A stretch of DNA of 64,000 bases, taken from positions 26,339,347-26,403,346 of the forward strand of contig OZ022345.1 of assembly GCA_963989245.1 (NCBI GenBank). The letters run 5' to 3'. The position numbers were made by a program, and so were the translations under genes. A model generated the notes under the pieces. The model worked only from the letters and a program-made list of their open reading frames with translations, did no database searches and was not told the DNA's origin. Positions 10,317 to 21,008 of the stretch are shown here, piece after piece (position 1 is the first letter of the stretch; the number at the start of each line of letters is the position of its first letter). Source of the stretch: Nansenia antarctica (Eukaryota; Chordata; Actinopteri; Argentiniformes; Microstomatidae).

Positions 10317-10640
10317 ACTTGTATGCGAGTCTGTCATCTGTATCTCCAAGACCTTCACTTTAAAAAAAAAAAAAAAATCTGAATATTGTCGTGCCACAAT
10401 ATAAACAATATGATATGATGACAAATGATATCGTCAATTAATTAAGAATGAGATTTCTGAAACACTTCCGACGTAACTTAGAGCATCACGGTCATTTCAG
10501 GTGAATGAAACAGCTGCATTACAGAGACGCTCATGTTTCCTTACCTGCGCTCATGTAACATTCACCGATCTCCACGTTTATAAAGCTGTTATGATCGACC
10601 TGCTCAACTTCCTCACGACCAGGGAGAATTGTAGCAGATT
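10317..10640. other. Non-coding stretch
   Basis: AT-rich sequence with a poly(A) tract at about 10363-10377. Nothing recognisable as a gene. Confidence 0.5.
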
Positions 10641-10644
10641 GAAG

Positions 10645-11048
10645 GTGTAATGTCTGCCCTCCGACACAGCTATAAACTTCATAATCACTCGTGAGGTCTT
10701 CGCTTCAGCACTCTGTTCGTTTCCACCGTCTGAGTTGTCCCTCTCGTTCCTTCGTGTCGCGGGAATAGACTACTAGTCTGTCCGAGGACAGATTGATGAC
10801 CTAAGTGGGTCATAAACCTCCTGGAGCTCAGGGTCTCTCTGGGGTCTTGGTAGCAACAGATGGTAGTATTGATCAGTGCTCTAGAGTGCATATAAGCGCG
10901 CAGGCAGGATGAGAGGGTTAGTTCTTACTTGTTGAAGGTTCTGTTCTGGTTGTGTGTAATGAACTCATCATTCTGTAGAATTATTAGATGTTTTGATTCA
11001 ATAAAAAGTCATTGAATGGCATCGACGGTCATGGTCCGACCTGTGACA
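10645..11048 (+). repeat. LTR-like dispersed repeat
   Basis: The first about 120 bp (tgtctgccctccgacacagc onward) is recognisably similar to 62835-62965, including the shared pieces 'ataaactt', 'tcagcactctgt/tcagcactgtgt' and 'cgcgggaatag/cgcgagaatag'. The rest has a TATA-like 'catataagcgcg' near 10888 and an AATAAA at about 11001, the order expected of an LTR. No TSD was found, so solo-LTR status is unproven. Confidence 0.35.
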
Positions 11049-11056
11049 AAGCATGA

Positions 11057-11201
11057 ATATATGTTACTGTACATGTGGGAAAACTAGGGTTAGGGTTAGG
11101 TGCTAGGGTGCTACGGTTAGGGTTAGACATGCCAGCATGTACCAAGTCACCCTAGCACCTAACCCTAACCCTAGTTTTCCCACATATACCGTAACATATA
11201 C
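11057..11201. repeat. Palindromic hairpin with telomere-like repeats
   Basis: Two arms of about 53 bp are nearly perfect inverted copies. The left arm reads atatgttactgtacatgtgg then gaaaactagggttagggtta; the right arm is its complement ending cgtaacatat. Each arm holds two to three TTAGGG units and the loop is about 37 bp. It could be a small foldback MITE or an interstitial telomere-like hairpin. Confidence 0.8.
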
Positions 11202-11307
11202 ATTTTACTTAAGTTGGAAAGAATACATTAATGGGAATAAACAATTTGAGAAAATTAACACATTTTCTTTTTTTTTAATTGCCACTTTCACTGTCTTCAA
11301 AAGCTAA

Positions 11308-11500
11308 TAGATAGTTAGATAGGTAGGTAGGTAGATAATAGATATATAGATACATAGGTAGATAGATAGGTAGGTAGATATAGATAGTTACAAGAATAGA
11401 TAGATAGATAGATAGATAGATAGACAGACAGTTAGATAGAGAGAGATAGAGAGATAGATAGATTGATAGAGATAGAGAGATAGATAGAGAGAGATAGATA
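11308..11500. repeat. (GATA)n-rich microsatellite
   Basis: Imperfect tetranucleotide GATA/GGTA/GACA array with GAGA interruptions. Confidence 0.9.
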
Positions 11501-11769
11501 TTTTGATCGATGAATCTGTGTTATTGTGGTCTCCCATTGCTTCTCTTGTCAGTGTCGTCCAGCCTCAATACATGACAGCTTACTAGTGAATGAGTCACTG
11601 TAGATGATGATCAAAATGTCTAAAGTTATCTAGAAAAATTAAACATGTTAGAGCATAGCTAGAAGGAGGATGGTAATATCGATATCTGATGATGTTAGAG
11701 TTAAAGACGATGTTTTCATAAATGTTAAATGATAGAGTTAGATGTTCTGCATAATTCTGTATTACTGTA

Positions 11770-11880
11770 TGAACCTTGTACACCATGAACCTTGTACACC
11801 CTTTTACTCTGGGCTCTGTATATGAACCTTGTACACCATGAACCTTGTACACCCTTTTACTCTGGGTTCTGTGCATGAAC
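11770..11880. repeat. Short tandem duplication
   Basis: Two copies of a roughly 59-bp unit, each holding 'atgaaccttgtacacc' twice followed by 'cttttactctggg'. No coding role is evident. Confidence 0.7.
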
Positions 11881-11889
11881 TTTTTCTCA

Positions 11890-12640
11890 CCCATTGTCCA
11901 CCCCTTATCTTCAGTTTCAGCTGGGCCTCCGCTTCCTGTCACTTCCTGTCATTGTGTTGTCTGAATCGCCCAGCAGAGAAACTGCTCATGATGACTTTCC
12001 CATGACTGCACTTCCTCATGAAAAGTGCCTCCTCCTTTCCATTCTGTATGAGAATAAAAGACTGGCTTACAGGAGGAGAGATTAGTATGAATATGGGGTC
12101 TCTCTCTCAGGAGAGGCCTTATATTCGTCCTCCTTGCAAGTAAATAATAATCATGATTGATTCCGTGTCTCTTTGTTGTTTAAAGTCTACTACGGTCTGT
12201 TTGAACTAAGCGATGGGTTAGCATGGCTTGCTTTACAACCAAGCTGAACAGAATATAGCATTGAACCCTAACCAGAACCCAACAGATGACATCACAAGGA
12301 GTCTCAACTGAGGCCTTTATTACAATAACACAAAGTCATCATGAATAACAACTTACATTCAGAATGTACCCAGAACACTGGTAAACTTCCAACACCCAGT
12401 TCATATATCATTTCTTTTTACACAATCAGCCTAGAAAGAGAGAGAGGTCTGTATTTTGAAGGATCATTTCAGAAGTGTGATGAATATAAAATGTTAATTT
12501 CTCCATGCTCTATGTATTTATTTATGAAAGTTGTGTTGTTTTGTATTCTGTTGAAAGGGGAAATTGTGATAAATAATTGACTCAATCACTATCTAATATT
12601 ATTCCCACACTGTTGGGCAGCTGGTGAAAGGTGGACCAAG
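11890..12640. other. Non-coding stretch
   Basis: No exon is supported. An AATAAA-like signal at about 12052 and a CT-rich piece at about 12098-12130 could be retroelement debris but nothing decisive is visible. Confidence 0.45.
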
Positions 12641-13170
12641 TCGATAAGGTCATCTTTCCTTTTTTACAGATTATGAAAGTGTAGATTGTCAGCTCTTAAA
12701 TGATGATGTCATACACTGAAACCAGTTGAAATTAGATGAATTTATTGTTTTATGTGAATGTTGGTACACCTCGATTCAACTAGCGGAGAAAATCTCCCTG
12801 AACCAAAACAAACAAACACGTTGGTTTCAGACGGTGCTCCATCACGCTAGCTAGCTAGCTAACAACAACAGCTGCTCTGCATGTTTAGCACATCACAACA
12901 TGCTGACAGAACATGAACATGCTAAAAACACATAACTACACAACACTAGATGATCACACAGTCCCTAAACAAGAACAAGACATGTATCACCATGACAACA
13001 CTCACCCGAGTACAAAGCTCAGAACGTGTTAGAGCAGACGAGTGTTGTGAATCACGTCATGAAAACAAGCTTAGTTCGCTGACAAAAAGTATTTAAGGAT
13101 CCTAAAACTGTTGATTGTTATATTGAGGGGGCTCTAAAACATTTAAACTTTCAGAATAATAAAAAAATAA
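12640..13170. repeat. Divergent relative of the pogo-like element interior
   Basis: Pieces in the same order resemble 42690-43150: 'aaatgatgatgtcatacact', 'gaatgttggtacacctc', 'catgctaaaaacacataact' and 'taaaactgttgattgttata'. This is consistent with an old, diverged copy of the pogo/Tigger-like family at 40569 and 47022. No ends are recognised. Confidence 0.4.
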
Positions 13171-13400
13171 AAACACATATAAAAAAAAAAAAAAAATCTC
13201 CATTGTTGTCTATGTCAATCCGTACACACAGGCTAGAGGCCAATCTAACAAATGTGGGGGGAGGAATAGTGTTGGAGTACGTCCAGGCGTATGTCCAGAG
13301 AATAAGCTGATCTAATAGAAAACTGAGAAGTGATAGGATCTATATCTTAATGTGATATGATGTACAACATCTCAGACTTCCAGCTGAAACGTTAGGAGGA

Positions 13401-13406
13401 TTTATT
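13401..13406 (-). terminator. Candidate polyadenylation signal of the zinc-finger gene
   Basis: TTTATT on the + strand is AATAAA on the - strand, about 460 bp downstream of the zinc-finger stop codon. The 3' UTR would then include the purine-rich tract at 13550-13738, which is pyrimidine-rich in the mRNA. Confidence 0.4.
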
Positions 13407-13549
13407 GCAAACTTAACAACATACCAGTATTCAGTCACACTCGGCTTCTAAACACCAAGGCCACATCTGGGTGGAAGGGGCGGTGACATGACGCAGGAGG
13501 GGACAAGGACATCTCAACTCCTACAACCTCGATTCCTCCTTCACTCTCC

Positions 13550-13738
13550 AGGAGGGAGAGGAGGGGAGGAGATGAGAGGAAGGGAGGAGAGAAAGGGGGG
13601 AGAGGAAGAGAGGAGAGGAAGGGGGGAGAGGAAGGGAGGAGAGGAGGAGATGAGAAGAAGGGAGGAGAGGAAGGGGGGAGAGGGTGGGAGGAGGAAGGAG
13701 GGAGAGGAAGGGAGGGTAGGAGGAGAGGACGGGAGAAA
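13550..13738. repeat. GGA/GAA-rich low-complexity tract
   Basis: Almost pure purine on the + strand, built of variants of ggagaggaagggg. It lies in the probable 3' UTR of the zinc-finger gene. Reading frames through it are artefacts. Confidence 0.9.
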
Positions 13739-13867
13739 TTGAGAGAAAATAATCTAGAAAAGGCTCATGTCATGACACAACCTTCTCCCTGATCCGATCA
13801 ACAAGCACATGTACATACAGTATATGATGGTGCAGCCCCCCCTTCTTCTTTAGGGCTCCTGCCTCCT

Positions 13868-14751
13868 TTAAACACCTCCCACACTGGGAGCAGTCGTATT
13901 AACTAGTGTGTGTGTTCTCTGGTGACTCTTTAGGGATCCTGCCTGACTGAAACTCTGCCCACACTGGGAGCAGCAGAACGGCTTCTCTCCTGTGTGTATT
14001 CTCTGGTGTTTCTTTAGGTCTCCTGCGTGACTGAAACTCTTCCCACACTGGGAGCAGCAGAACGGCTTCTCTCCTGTGTGTATTCTCTGGTGTGTCTTTA
14101 GGGATCCTGCCTGACTGAAACCCTTCCCACACTGGGAGCAGCAGAATGGCTTCTCTCCTGTGTGTATTCTCTGGTGACTCTTTAGGTTTTTTGCCTGACT
14201 GAAACTCTGCCCACACTGGGAGCAGCAGAATGGCTTCTCTCCTGTGTGTATTCTCTGGTGACTCTTTAGGTCACCTGCCTGACTGAAACTCTTCCCACAC
14301 TGGGAGCAGCAGAATGGCTTCTCTCCTGTGTGTATTCTCTGGTGTGTCTTTAGGTGTCCTGCCTGACTGAAACTCTGCCCACACTGGGAGCAGCAGAATG
14401 GCTTCTCTCCTGTGTGTATTCTCTGGTGTGTCTTTAGGTTTCCTGCATCACTGAAACCCTTCCCACACTGGGAGCAGCAGAATGGCTTCTTTCCTGTGTG
14501 TATTCTCTGATGGCTCTTTAGTTTGCTCATATAACCAAATCTCTTTCCACACTGAAGACAAGAGTGAGTCTTCTGTCCTCCTTGAGTCTGTGGTTGTGAT
14601 TTAAGGTGAGTTGGACAAATGAAACTCTCACTGCAATCTAAACAGTGGTGATTCTTCTGTCTTGAGCTCCTCCTCCTCCGTCTGTGTTGTTTATGGCTTC
14701 CTGATGCGGTGGAGCTGGGCTCCATGTCTGAGTCTGGGTTGGAGCTCTCTC
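13868..14751 (-). CDS. C2H2 zinc-finger protein, terminal finger exon
   Basis: The exon starts after the acceptor CTTACAG|GAGAG (14752/14751), runs to the stop at 13868 and would encode about 294 residues. A basic linker (KQHRRRRRSSRQKN) is followed by one degenerate finger lacking the last histidine pattern, then eight canonical C2H2 fingers linked by HTGEKP (HTGKKP once). Predicted base-contact residues (-1,2,3,6) are YSKS, DGNT, QGHT, QGDS, QKNS, QGST, HGDK and QGSS. The last finger ends HQRTH and is followed by a 12-residue tail. Known for the family: nuclear sequence-specific DNA binding. It is spliced from the acidic exon at 29638-29896; the phase-1 junction reconstitutes a glycine codon. 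Fingers are nearly identical at the DNA level. Confidence 0.85.
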
Positions 14752-14939
14752 CTGTAAGAATAGGAACATATACAGGATTAGAAACAACATGAGAACAAGT
14801 GCTGCTTCCATAGACTCAGCAGTGCCAGAAGTAACACCACATCTCTGGAGTCTGCACACGCTGTGGGAACATGAAGTGTTCAGAGTGTTAGGATACCTGT
14901 AATGGAAAACTGTAATATTCCATCCTTGATAGAACTGTG

Positions 14940-15104
14940 TCATTTAAATTAGGGATGCACCCACGGCCGCATAGAGCCATGAGATGTAAACATGGTATCT
15001 ACCATAGAGCCATGAGATGGAAACACTGCTATTGCTACTAGTGTAGGAATATGCATGTTTTGTTTGTCTCAAATAGCAGTGTTTACATCGCTTCATTAGG
15101 ACAA
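14940..15104. repeat. Small imperfect inverted repeat
   Basis: 'gatggaaacactgctatt' near 15015 is followed by its near complement 'aatagcagtgtttacatc' near 15074. It is probably a MITE relic upstream of the finger exon's acceptor (intronic on the - strand). Confidence 0.4.
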
Positions 15105-15829
15105 AACAGAGATAATTGTATTCGGTGCACCTGACAAATGATCGAAAGTCAGTGCAAAACTTGATTCTCTCTCTGAACTAAAAAACAGGTCAGAAATCTT
15201 AGTGTAATTCTAGACTCTAAACTTCAACAGCCACATGAACTCGATAACTAAATCAGCCTACTATCACCTGAAAAACATAACAAGAATGAGAGGTTTCATG
15301 TCCAAATAAGACCTTTAAAAAAAAAAAAAAACTCATCCATGCATTTGTTTAGAGTAGACTTGATTATTGTAATGGTCTACTAACAGGCCTATCTAAAGGG
15401 ATGTTCGTAAGCTGCAGCTCATCCAAAACGCAACTGCTAGGGTCCTAACAAAAATGAATACGTTTGAACACATTACACCAATCCTGAGATCCCTACACTG
15501 GCTACCAGTCTCTCACAGAAAATGGTCTGGGACCAAAATACATATCAGATCTCCTCCCTCCCTATATTCATATCAGATCTCCTCCCTCCCTATATTCATA
15601 TCAGATGTCCTCCCTCCCTATATAGTCCTTGGGCCAAACCCCCAAATTGAACATTTCATTACCAAATTCTGGGCAAATCCTAGATGTGATTTTCTTATTC
15701 CTATACATCCCTAGATTATGTTTTGATATGATAGACCTTTTGGTTTGGCAGCTTATTAGTAGTTATCACCTCGTAAAGGTACGGAGTGCTTTTTTCAAAA
15801 CCGGAGTTTTGCCTAGAAAAGTCCCCTGC

Positions 15830-16230
15830 CATATATTGCTCCCCTTCGTATGATTCGCGCCTAGCTGTGCTATGGTTGTGATAGAGACATGAGCCCTTTC
15901 GTGTTCTTTATGCGCCTGAGTCTCCTAAACACGTAGAGACCAACCCCGAGTCCATCAGAGATTCCTACGATGAGCTATGGTAACTTTACCGCACATACCC
16001 CCTACCGATGAATGCCTAATTTTTTGCGATTTTCCGGAGGTATTGTGCAGTAGGTGCGGGAAAGTTACCATAGCTCAGCGTAGGAAGCTCTGATCGACTC
16101 GGGGTTGATCTCTACGTGTTCAGGAGACCCAGGCGCATAAAGGACATCTGGCTCATGTCTCTATCACAAGCACAGCCCGAGCTATGCGCGACTGACTCGA
16201 AGGGGAGCAGAATATGGCAGGGGACTTGTG
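15830..16230. repeat. Palindromic repeat, left copy
   Basis: The sequence folds on itself. The left half opens with 'cccctgccatatattgctcc' and the right half ends with its near complement, 'agcagaatatggcagggg', around a centre near 16020-16040. Motifs such as 'gagacatgagcc' / 'ggctcatgtctc' recur symmetrically. The same palindrome occurs inverted at 20047-20455. Confidence 0.85.
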
Positions 16231-16912
16231 GACCCGAATGCAGGACACTGAGGCGGAGTCAGATGAAAGGTCAAACCCATGGATGGGTACATTTATTGTT
16301 TTCTGAATTTGTATGTTTAAATATACAAATGATACATGATCTACTTAAAATATTTCCATAACTTTCCAGAATAGAAATCTAATCAGTAAAAAAAGATCTA
16401 AAACTAATCTAAGCAAGCCTTTAGAATATGGATAATAAAACATACAATACATAGCATAACATAAAATAAAATAAAAATCTTACTATACTCCTCTTACTGT
16501 ATGGTCTTTATATAATGTACGTAAAGCACTTTGAATTGTCCTTGTCGTATGAAATGTGTGATACAAATAAACTTGCCTTGCCTAAACCCTTTTGGAAGGT
16601 TTTGTTTATGTCCAGGTTTCACATATCTCTGTAGTTACATGTTCAGTGAGTGAGTCTAGTTGCTGGTGACCGCTAGGACCATAGGCAGATGCCTTGTTGG
16701 TAAGTCATTTATTCAAAGTGCTTAAAACAAATAAAGTGTGTGTTTACCTCCTCAAATAAATTAACTTAGCCCCAGCCAGATCCATATTTAGAGGTAAGTT
16801 ACCTCAGGTAACTTTAGCTAGCAAGCTAGTTTAGAGTTAGTGGTAATGTATATCTAGCTGGTTAGATAACTAAGCGACCTTGGGTTCCCTGAAAGGTGCT
16901 ATATAAATGCAA

Positions 16913-16914
<2 letters not shown>

Positions 16915-16951
<37 letters not shown>

Positions 16952-16952
16952 A
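16915..16952. repeat. (ATT)n microsatellite
   Basis: About 12 trinucleotide units, following 'ggtgctatataaatgcaag', a sequence common at retroelement 3' ends. Confidence 0.9.
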
Positions 16953-17086
16953 CTAGCTAGCTAGTTTTTTCCACCATAAATCATCTCCTGAAGCCACAAC
17001 CATCTCCCACTACTGAGGCTACAGAGCAGCGATGTAACAGCTTCATTGACTTTTTCAGATCCAAGGTCAACAACATTCGCTCTCTG

Positions 17087-18820
17087 ATGCCCAGCTCTTC
17101 CTCTCTGTCTCCCTCTGCTACCAACCCCTCGCCTGGGAGTTTGCCATCTCTCCCATGTTTCACAGAGGTTCAACAGAGCCACATTATGGAAATCCTTAGA
17201 GGAATGAAATCATGCACTTGCGCCCTGGACCCCATTCCCACTGCTCTGCTCAAGTCATACGCCAACCTTGCCTTCCTGTCCAAGGTGCTAGTGAAGGAAG
17301 TTGCTTCCCAACTCCAGGATCACCTCAAACACAACAACCTGTTTGAAAGATTTCAGTCAGGCTTTCGCTCAGCCCACAGTACAGAAACGGCTATGCTAAG
17401 GGTGACGAATGAACTGCTGATGACATCCTCCTGGACCTGACAGCAGCATTTGACATGGTGGATCACACTATCCTCCTAGAGCGCCTCCACACCACCATTG
17501 GACTCTCAGACTCTGCACTGAAGTGGTTTCAGTCCTATCTCTCTGGCAGGACTGAATACGTCTCACTGGGAGGATGCAAGTCCAGACTTCTCCCTGTTAC
17601 CTGTGGTGTTCCACAGGGGTCGGTTCTCGGCCCAATCCTCTTCATCACCTACATGCTCCCCCTCGGTCGTGTCATCACCAGATATGGGATGTCTTTCCAT
17701 TGTTATTCTGATGACACACAGCTCTACATTAAAACTGCCCCAAGCCCCTCTGCAGCCATGTCATGTCTCACCAACTGTCTTGAGGAGATAAAGGCATGGA
17801 TGAACAACAACTTCCTTCAGTTAAACAGTAACAAATCCGAAGCTCGTCTTGTTGGCACCCCACACCAGGTTCAGTCTTCGCCCATATCACAGCTCACCTT
17901 CGAGGGTCAAGTCATCCCCTTCTCCTCCTCAGTCTCAAATCTGGGGGTTAGGTTTGACCCTCACCTGACCTTCAGTGACCATATACAACACCTGTGCAAA
18001 ACCTCCTTCTATCATCTCAGAAATATTTACAAACTCCGTCCCACTCTAACCCTGTCAGATGCAGAGAACTTGTCCATGCCTTTGACTACTGCAATCCGCT
18101 CTTCATCGGGATTCCTGGCAAAAGCATACAGAAGCTGCCATACATCCAGAACAGCGCTGCCAGGATCCTGATGAGAGTCCACAAATACAAGCACATAAAC
18201 CCCGTTCTACACTCACTACACTGGCTCCCCGTCTCATTCAGGGTTGACTACAAAGTCCTTCTTCTCACCCACAAATGCATCAACGGACACGCACCTCCCT
18301 ATCTACAAGAACTCATCACTCCACAAACCTCCACCCGCACCCTCAGGTCTTCAAACAGTTTGCTCCTCCAGGTCCCCAATACCAGGCTCCGCACCATGGG
18401 GGACCGAGCCTTCTGTTCGGCTGCGCCGTGCCTGTGGAACAGCCTTCCTAGCCAGCTAAGGGCAGTACAGAGCCTGTGCAACAGCCTTCCTAGCCAGCTA
18501 AGGGCAGTACAGAGCCTGTGGAACAGCCTTCCTAGCCAGCTAAGGGCAGTACAGAGCCTGTGGAACAGCCTTCCTAGCCAGCTAAGGGCAGTACAGATGT
18601 GGAACAGCCTTCCTAGCCAGCTAAGGGCAGTACAGAGCCTGGACTCTTTTAAGACAGGCCTTTGACTGTTGAACTGTGTTCATTCTTGTGATTTATTTTG
18701 TGTTTTTTTACTATGTTTTTAACTTATTATGTTTTTGTTTTTTTTACTCTGTAGCACTCTGAGATTCTTTTAAATGAAAAGTGCAATACAAATAAAATGC
18801 ATTATTATTATTATTTATAG
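17087..18820 (+). pseudogene. L2-clade LINE ORF2 remnant (RT to 3' end)
   Basis: The frames are broken at about 17440 and 18070. Reading order gives RT fingers (FQSGFRSAHSTETA), a palm segment (DLTAAFDMVDH equivalent at 17425-17460), GVPQGSVLGP and the catalytic YSDD (about 17705). The C-terminal domain follows (AFDYCNPLF, NSAARILM, LHSLHWLPVSFR) with stop at 18663 and a 3' end ATTATT repeat at about 18800. The endonuclease is missing. The expected product is the target-primed reverse transcriptase of a non-LTR element; this copy is dead. Confidence 0.85.
18432..18638 (+). repeat. 42-bp in-frame tandem repeat in the LINE C terminus
   Basis: Five copies of a 42-bp unit, ctgtggaacagccttcctag then ccagctaagggcagtacaga plus gc. 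One copy is 39 bp, so all preserve the frame. They encode WNSLPSQLRAVQSL repeats; relatives have this segment once. Confidence 0.92.
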
Positions 18821-18829
18821 TTAAAAGCA

Positions 18830-19149
18830 CTTTAGTTAGCTAGCTAAACTAGCAAAGTAGCCTGTTGTGTACCCAGGCTTGAGACAGGGTTTTATATTGT
18901 AGTAATATTAATGTAACTTAATTTACATTAAATTTACAGAAGATTCCTTGTTTGTAGCCCCAAGTTGTAATGAGATCTGCCCCAATTACTGCACCCTGAC
19001 AATATTTTAGTTTAGAATAAGGTTGGTAATTTAATGTCAAACTAGATGTATTCCTCTATTTCAGAGACCCACATCATCAGCAGTACGTGTAAGTCTAATG
19101 ATGGATCCAACTTCAGGTGAATGCAGCAGCAACCTGCCAAGAAAGCGGC
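18830..19149. other. Non-coding stretch
   Basis: Lies between the LINE remnant and the satellite; no gene seen. Confidence 0.5.
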
Positions 19150-19485
19150 ATGGACAGCATCATCCACTGCTCTGATCATGGACAGCATCATCCACTGCTC
19201 TGATCATGGACAGCATCATCCACTGCTCTGATCATGGACAGCATCATCCACTGCTCTGATCATGGACAGCATCATCCACTGCTCTGATCATGGACAGCAT
19301 CATCCACTGCTCTGATGATGGACAGCATCATCCACTGCTCTGATCATGGACAGCATCATCCACTGCTCTGATGATGGACAGCATCATCCACTGCTCTGAT
19401 CATGGACAGCATCATCCACTGCTCTGATCATGGACAGCATCATCCACTGCTCTGATCATGGACAGCATCATCCACTGCTCTGATG
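19150..19485. repeat. 28-bp satellite, 12 copies
   Basis: The unit atggacagcatcatccactg plus ctctgatc is repeated 12 times with almost no divergence; only c/g at the last position varies (three copies carry gatg). Since 28 is not a multiple of three, it is not a protein repeat. Confidence 0.95.
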
Positions 19486-20046
19486 ATGACTCCAACTCAA
19501 ACCTGGTGTCACCCCAAAACCTGGACTCATGGAGAACTTTGTTGAGGGCGGCAGAAATCAGAAAACATCTCCCAATTTTGGACCACACCTACCACCGGAC
19601 TCCATACACCTACAGCTTTCACTGCCTTGTGGGCTAAATAAATGTAACTGTCCATGGGTTTGACCTTTCATCTGCCTCCGCCTCAGTGTCCTGCATTCGG
19701 GTCCACTCCCGTACAGAACGTAGGCTAACACACATTTTAAATGACAGCAGTCCATACTTTAAGAGGGGATAAGGTATTAAACTACCAACAACAAGGTCCA
19801 ACAAGGTCTATCACATCAAATAATAATCTAGGGATGTATAGTAATTCATTACTGTCTTTATCCAATCTGTGGTCCAAATGTTCTTTAAAGATATGCAAAT
19901 TAACTCATATTTTAAGTAGATAATGCATCATTTGCATATTTAAACAGAACATTTCTGAAAACTTGTAATACAAAAAAATATTGTTTCAATGTAAGTAATC
20001 AACTGGGGAAGTTTCATGGTGATATCTATTAGGTAAAATGTTTTAC

Positions 20047-20455
20047 CCATCAAAAAGTCCCCTGCAATATTCTGCTCCCCTTCGCGTGAGTCGCACGTAG
20101 CTCGGGCTGTGCTTGTGATAGAGACATGAGCCAGATGTTCTTTATGCGCCTGGGTCTCCTGAACAAGTAGAGACCAACCCCGAGTCGATCAGAGCTTCCT
20201 ACGCTGAGCTATGGTAACTCTCCCGCACCTACCGCACAATACCTCCGGAAAACCGCAAAAATTAGGCATTCACCGGTAGGGGGTAGGTGCGGGAAAGTTA
20301 TCATAGCTCATCGTAGGAATCATTGATCGACTCAGGGTTGGTCTCTACGTGTTTAGGAGACTCAGGCGCATAAAGAACATGAAAGGGCTCATGTCTCTAT
20401 CACAACCACACCACAGCTAGGCGCGAATCATACGAAGGGGAGCAATATATGGCAG
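20047..20455. repeat. Palindromic repeat, right copy
   Basis: This is an inverted copy of 15830-16230, opening 'gtcccctgcaatattctgct' and ending 'caatatatggcagtggac'. It is itself palindromic around about 20240-20260. Confidence 0.85.
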
Positions 20456-21008
20456 TGGACTTTTCTAGGCAAAACTCCGGTTTTGAAAAAAGCACTCCGT
20501 ACCTTTACGAGGTGATAACTACTAATAAGCTGCCAAACCAAAAGGTCTATCATTCAAAACATAATCTAGGGATGTATAGGAATAAGAAAATCACATATAG
20601 GATTTGCCCAGAATTTGGTAATGAAAAATGGTTTGGCCCAAGGACTAATATTCATATCAGATCTCCTCACCCTGTATTCCCTAAGGCCCCTAAGGTCAGC
20701 TGCTGCATGCTCCTGGAACAAACTCCCTGAAGAAATCAAACAGGCGCAAACCCTAAAAATATTTAAATCTAAGCTAAAGACCTTCATGTTGCAGCAGTTA
20801 TGATTAAACACTTCTATCAATGTCTTTTATCCATTAACTATTGTCTTATTAAATTGTTTTATCAATTTACCTATTATATTTGCTTTTATTCAGTCGTTTT
20901 TATTTTCTTGCTATGCTCCTCTTGCTGTATTTTTAAATAATGTATGTAAAGCACTTTGAATTGCCCCTGTTGTATGAAATGTACCATACAAATAAACTTG
21001 CCTTGCCA

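Larger units (their letters stand above)
15623..20647. mobile_element. Composite insertion with ~600-bp inverted ends
   Basis: The ends are TAGTCCTTGGGCCAAAC and its complement, with ATA on each side as a possible 3-bp TSD (15620-15622, 20648-20650). The outer about 600 bp on each side (15623-16230 and 20047-20647) are inverted copies. Each is also internally palindromic around its own centre. Inside lie a LINE with RT (17087-18820), a second LINE tail, and a 28-bp satellite. No transposase is recognised. Further short inverted pieces (16230-16350 with 19635-19710 and 19895-19965) occur in a different order on the two sides, so the interior is rearranged. Confidence 0.65.
15105..21008 (+). 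mobile_element. L2/CR1-type LINE 3' part, split by a 5-kb insertion
   Basis: The left piece (about 15105-15619) encodes, with breaks, the region after RT, including LRSLHWLPVSHR. The right piece (20651-21008) encodes the C terminus (ACSWNKLPEEIKQAQTLKIF, stop at 20803) and the 3' end 'aataaacttgccttgcc'. A second copy of this 3' tail lies at about 16480-16581. The interruption 15623-20647 is described separately. The 27-bp piece 'catatcagatctcctccctc...' is locally triplicated at the junction. Confidence 0.75.

Noticed and set aside
11308..11500. Possible CRISPR-like or regulatory array
   Set aside because: It is a plain GATA-type microsatellite without spacers.
13488..13742. 84-codon Glu/Arg/Gly-rich frame
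   Set aside because: It is the translation of a purine-rich low-complexity tract.
19150..19485. Direct repeats resembling a CRISPR array
   Set aside because: The 28-bp units abut with no spacers and this is an animal genome; it is a satellite.
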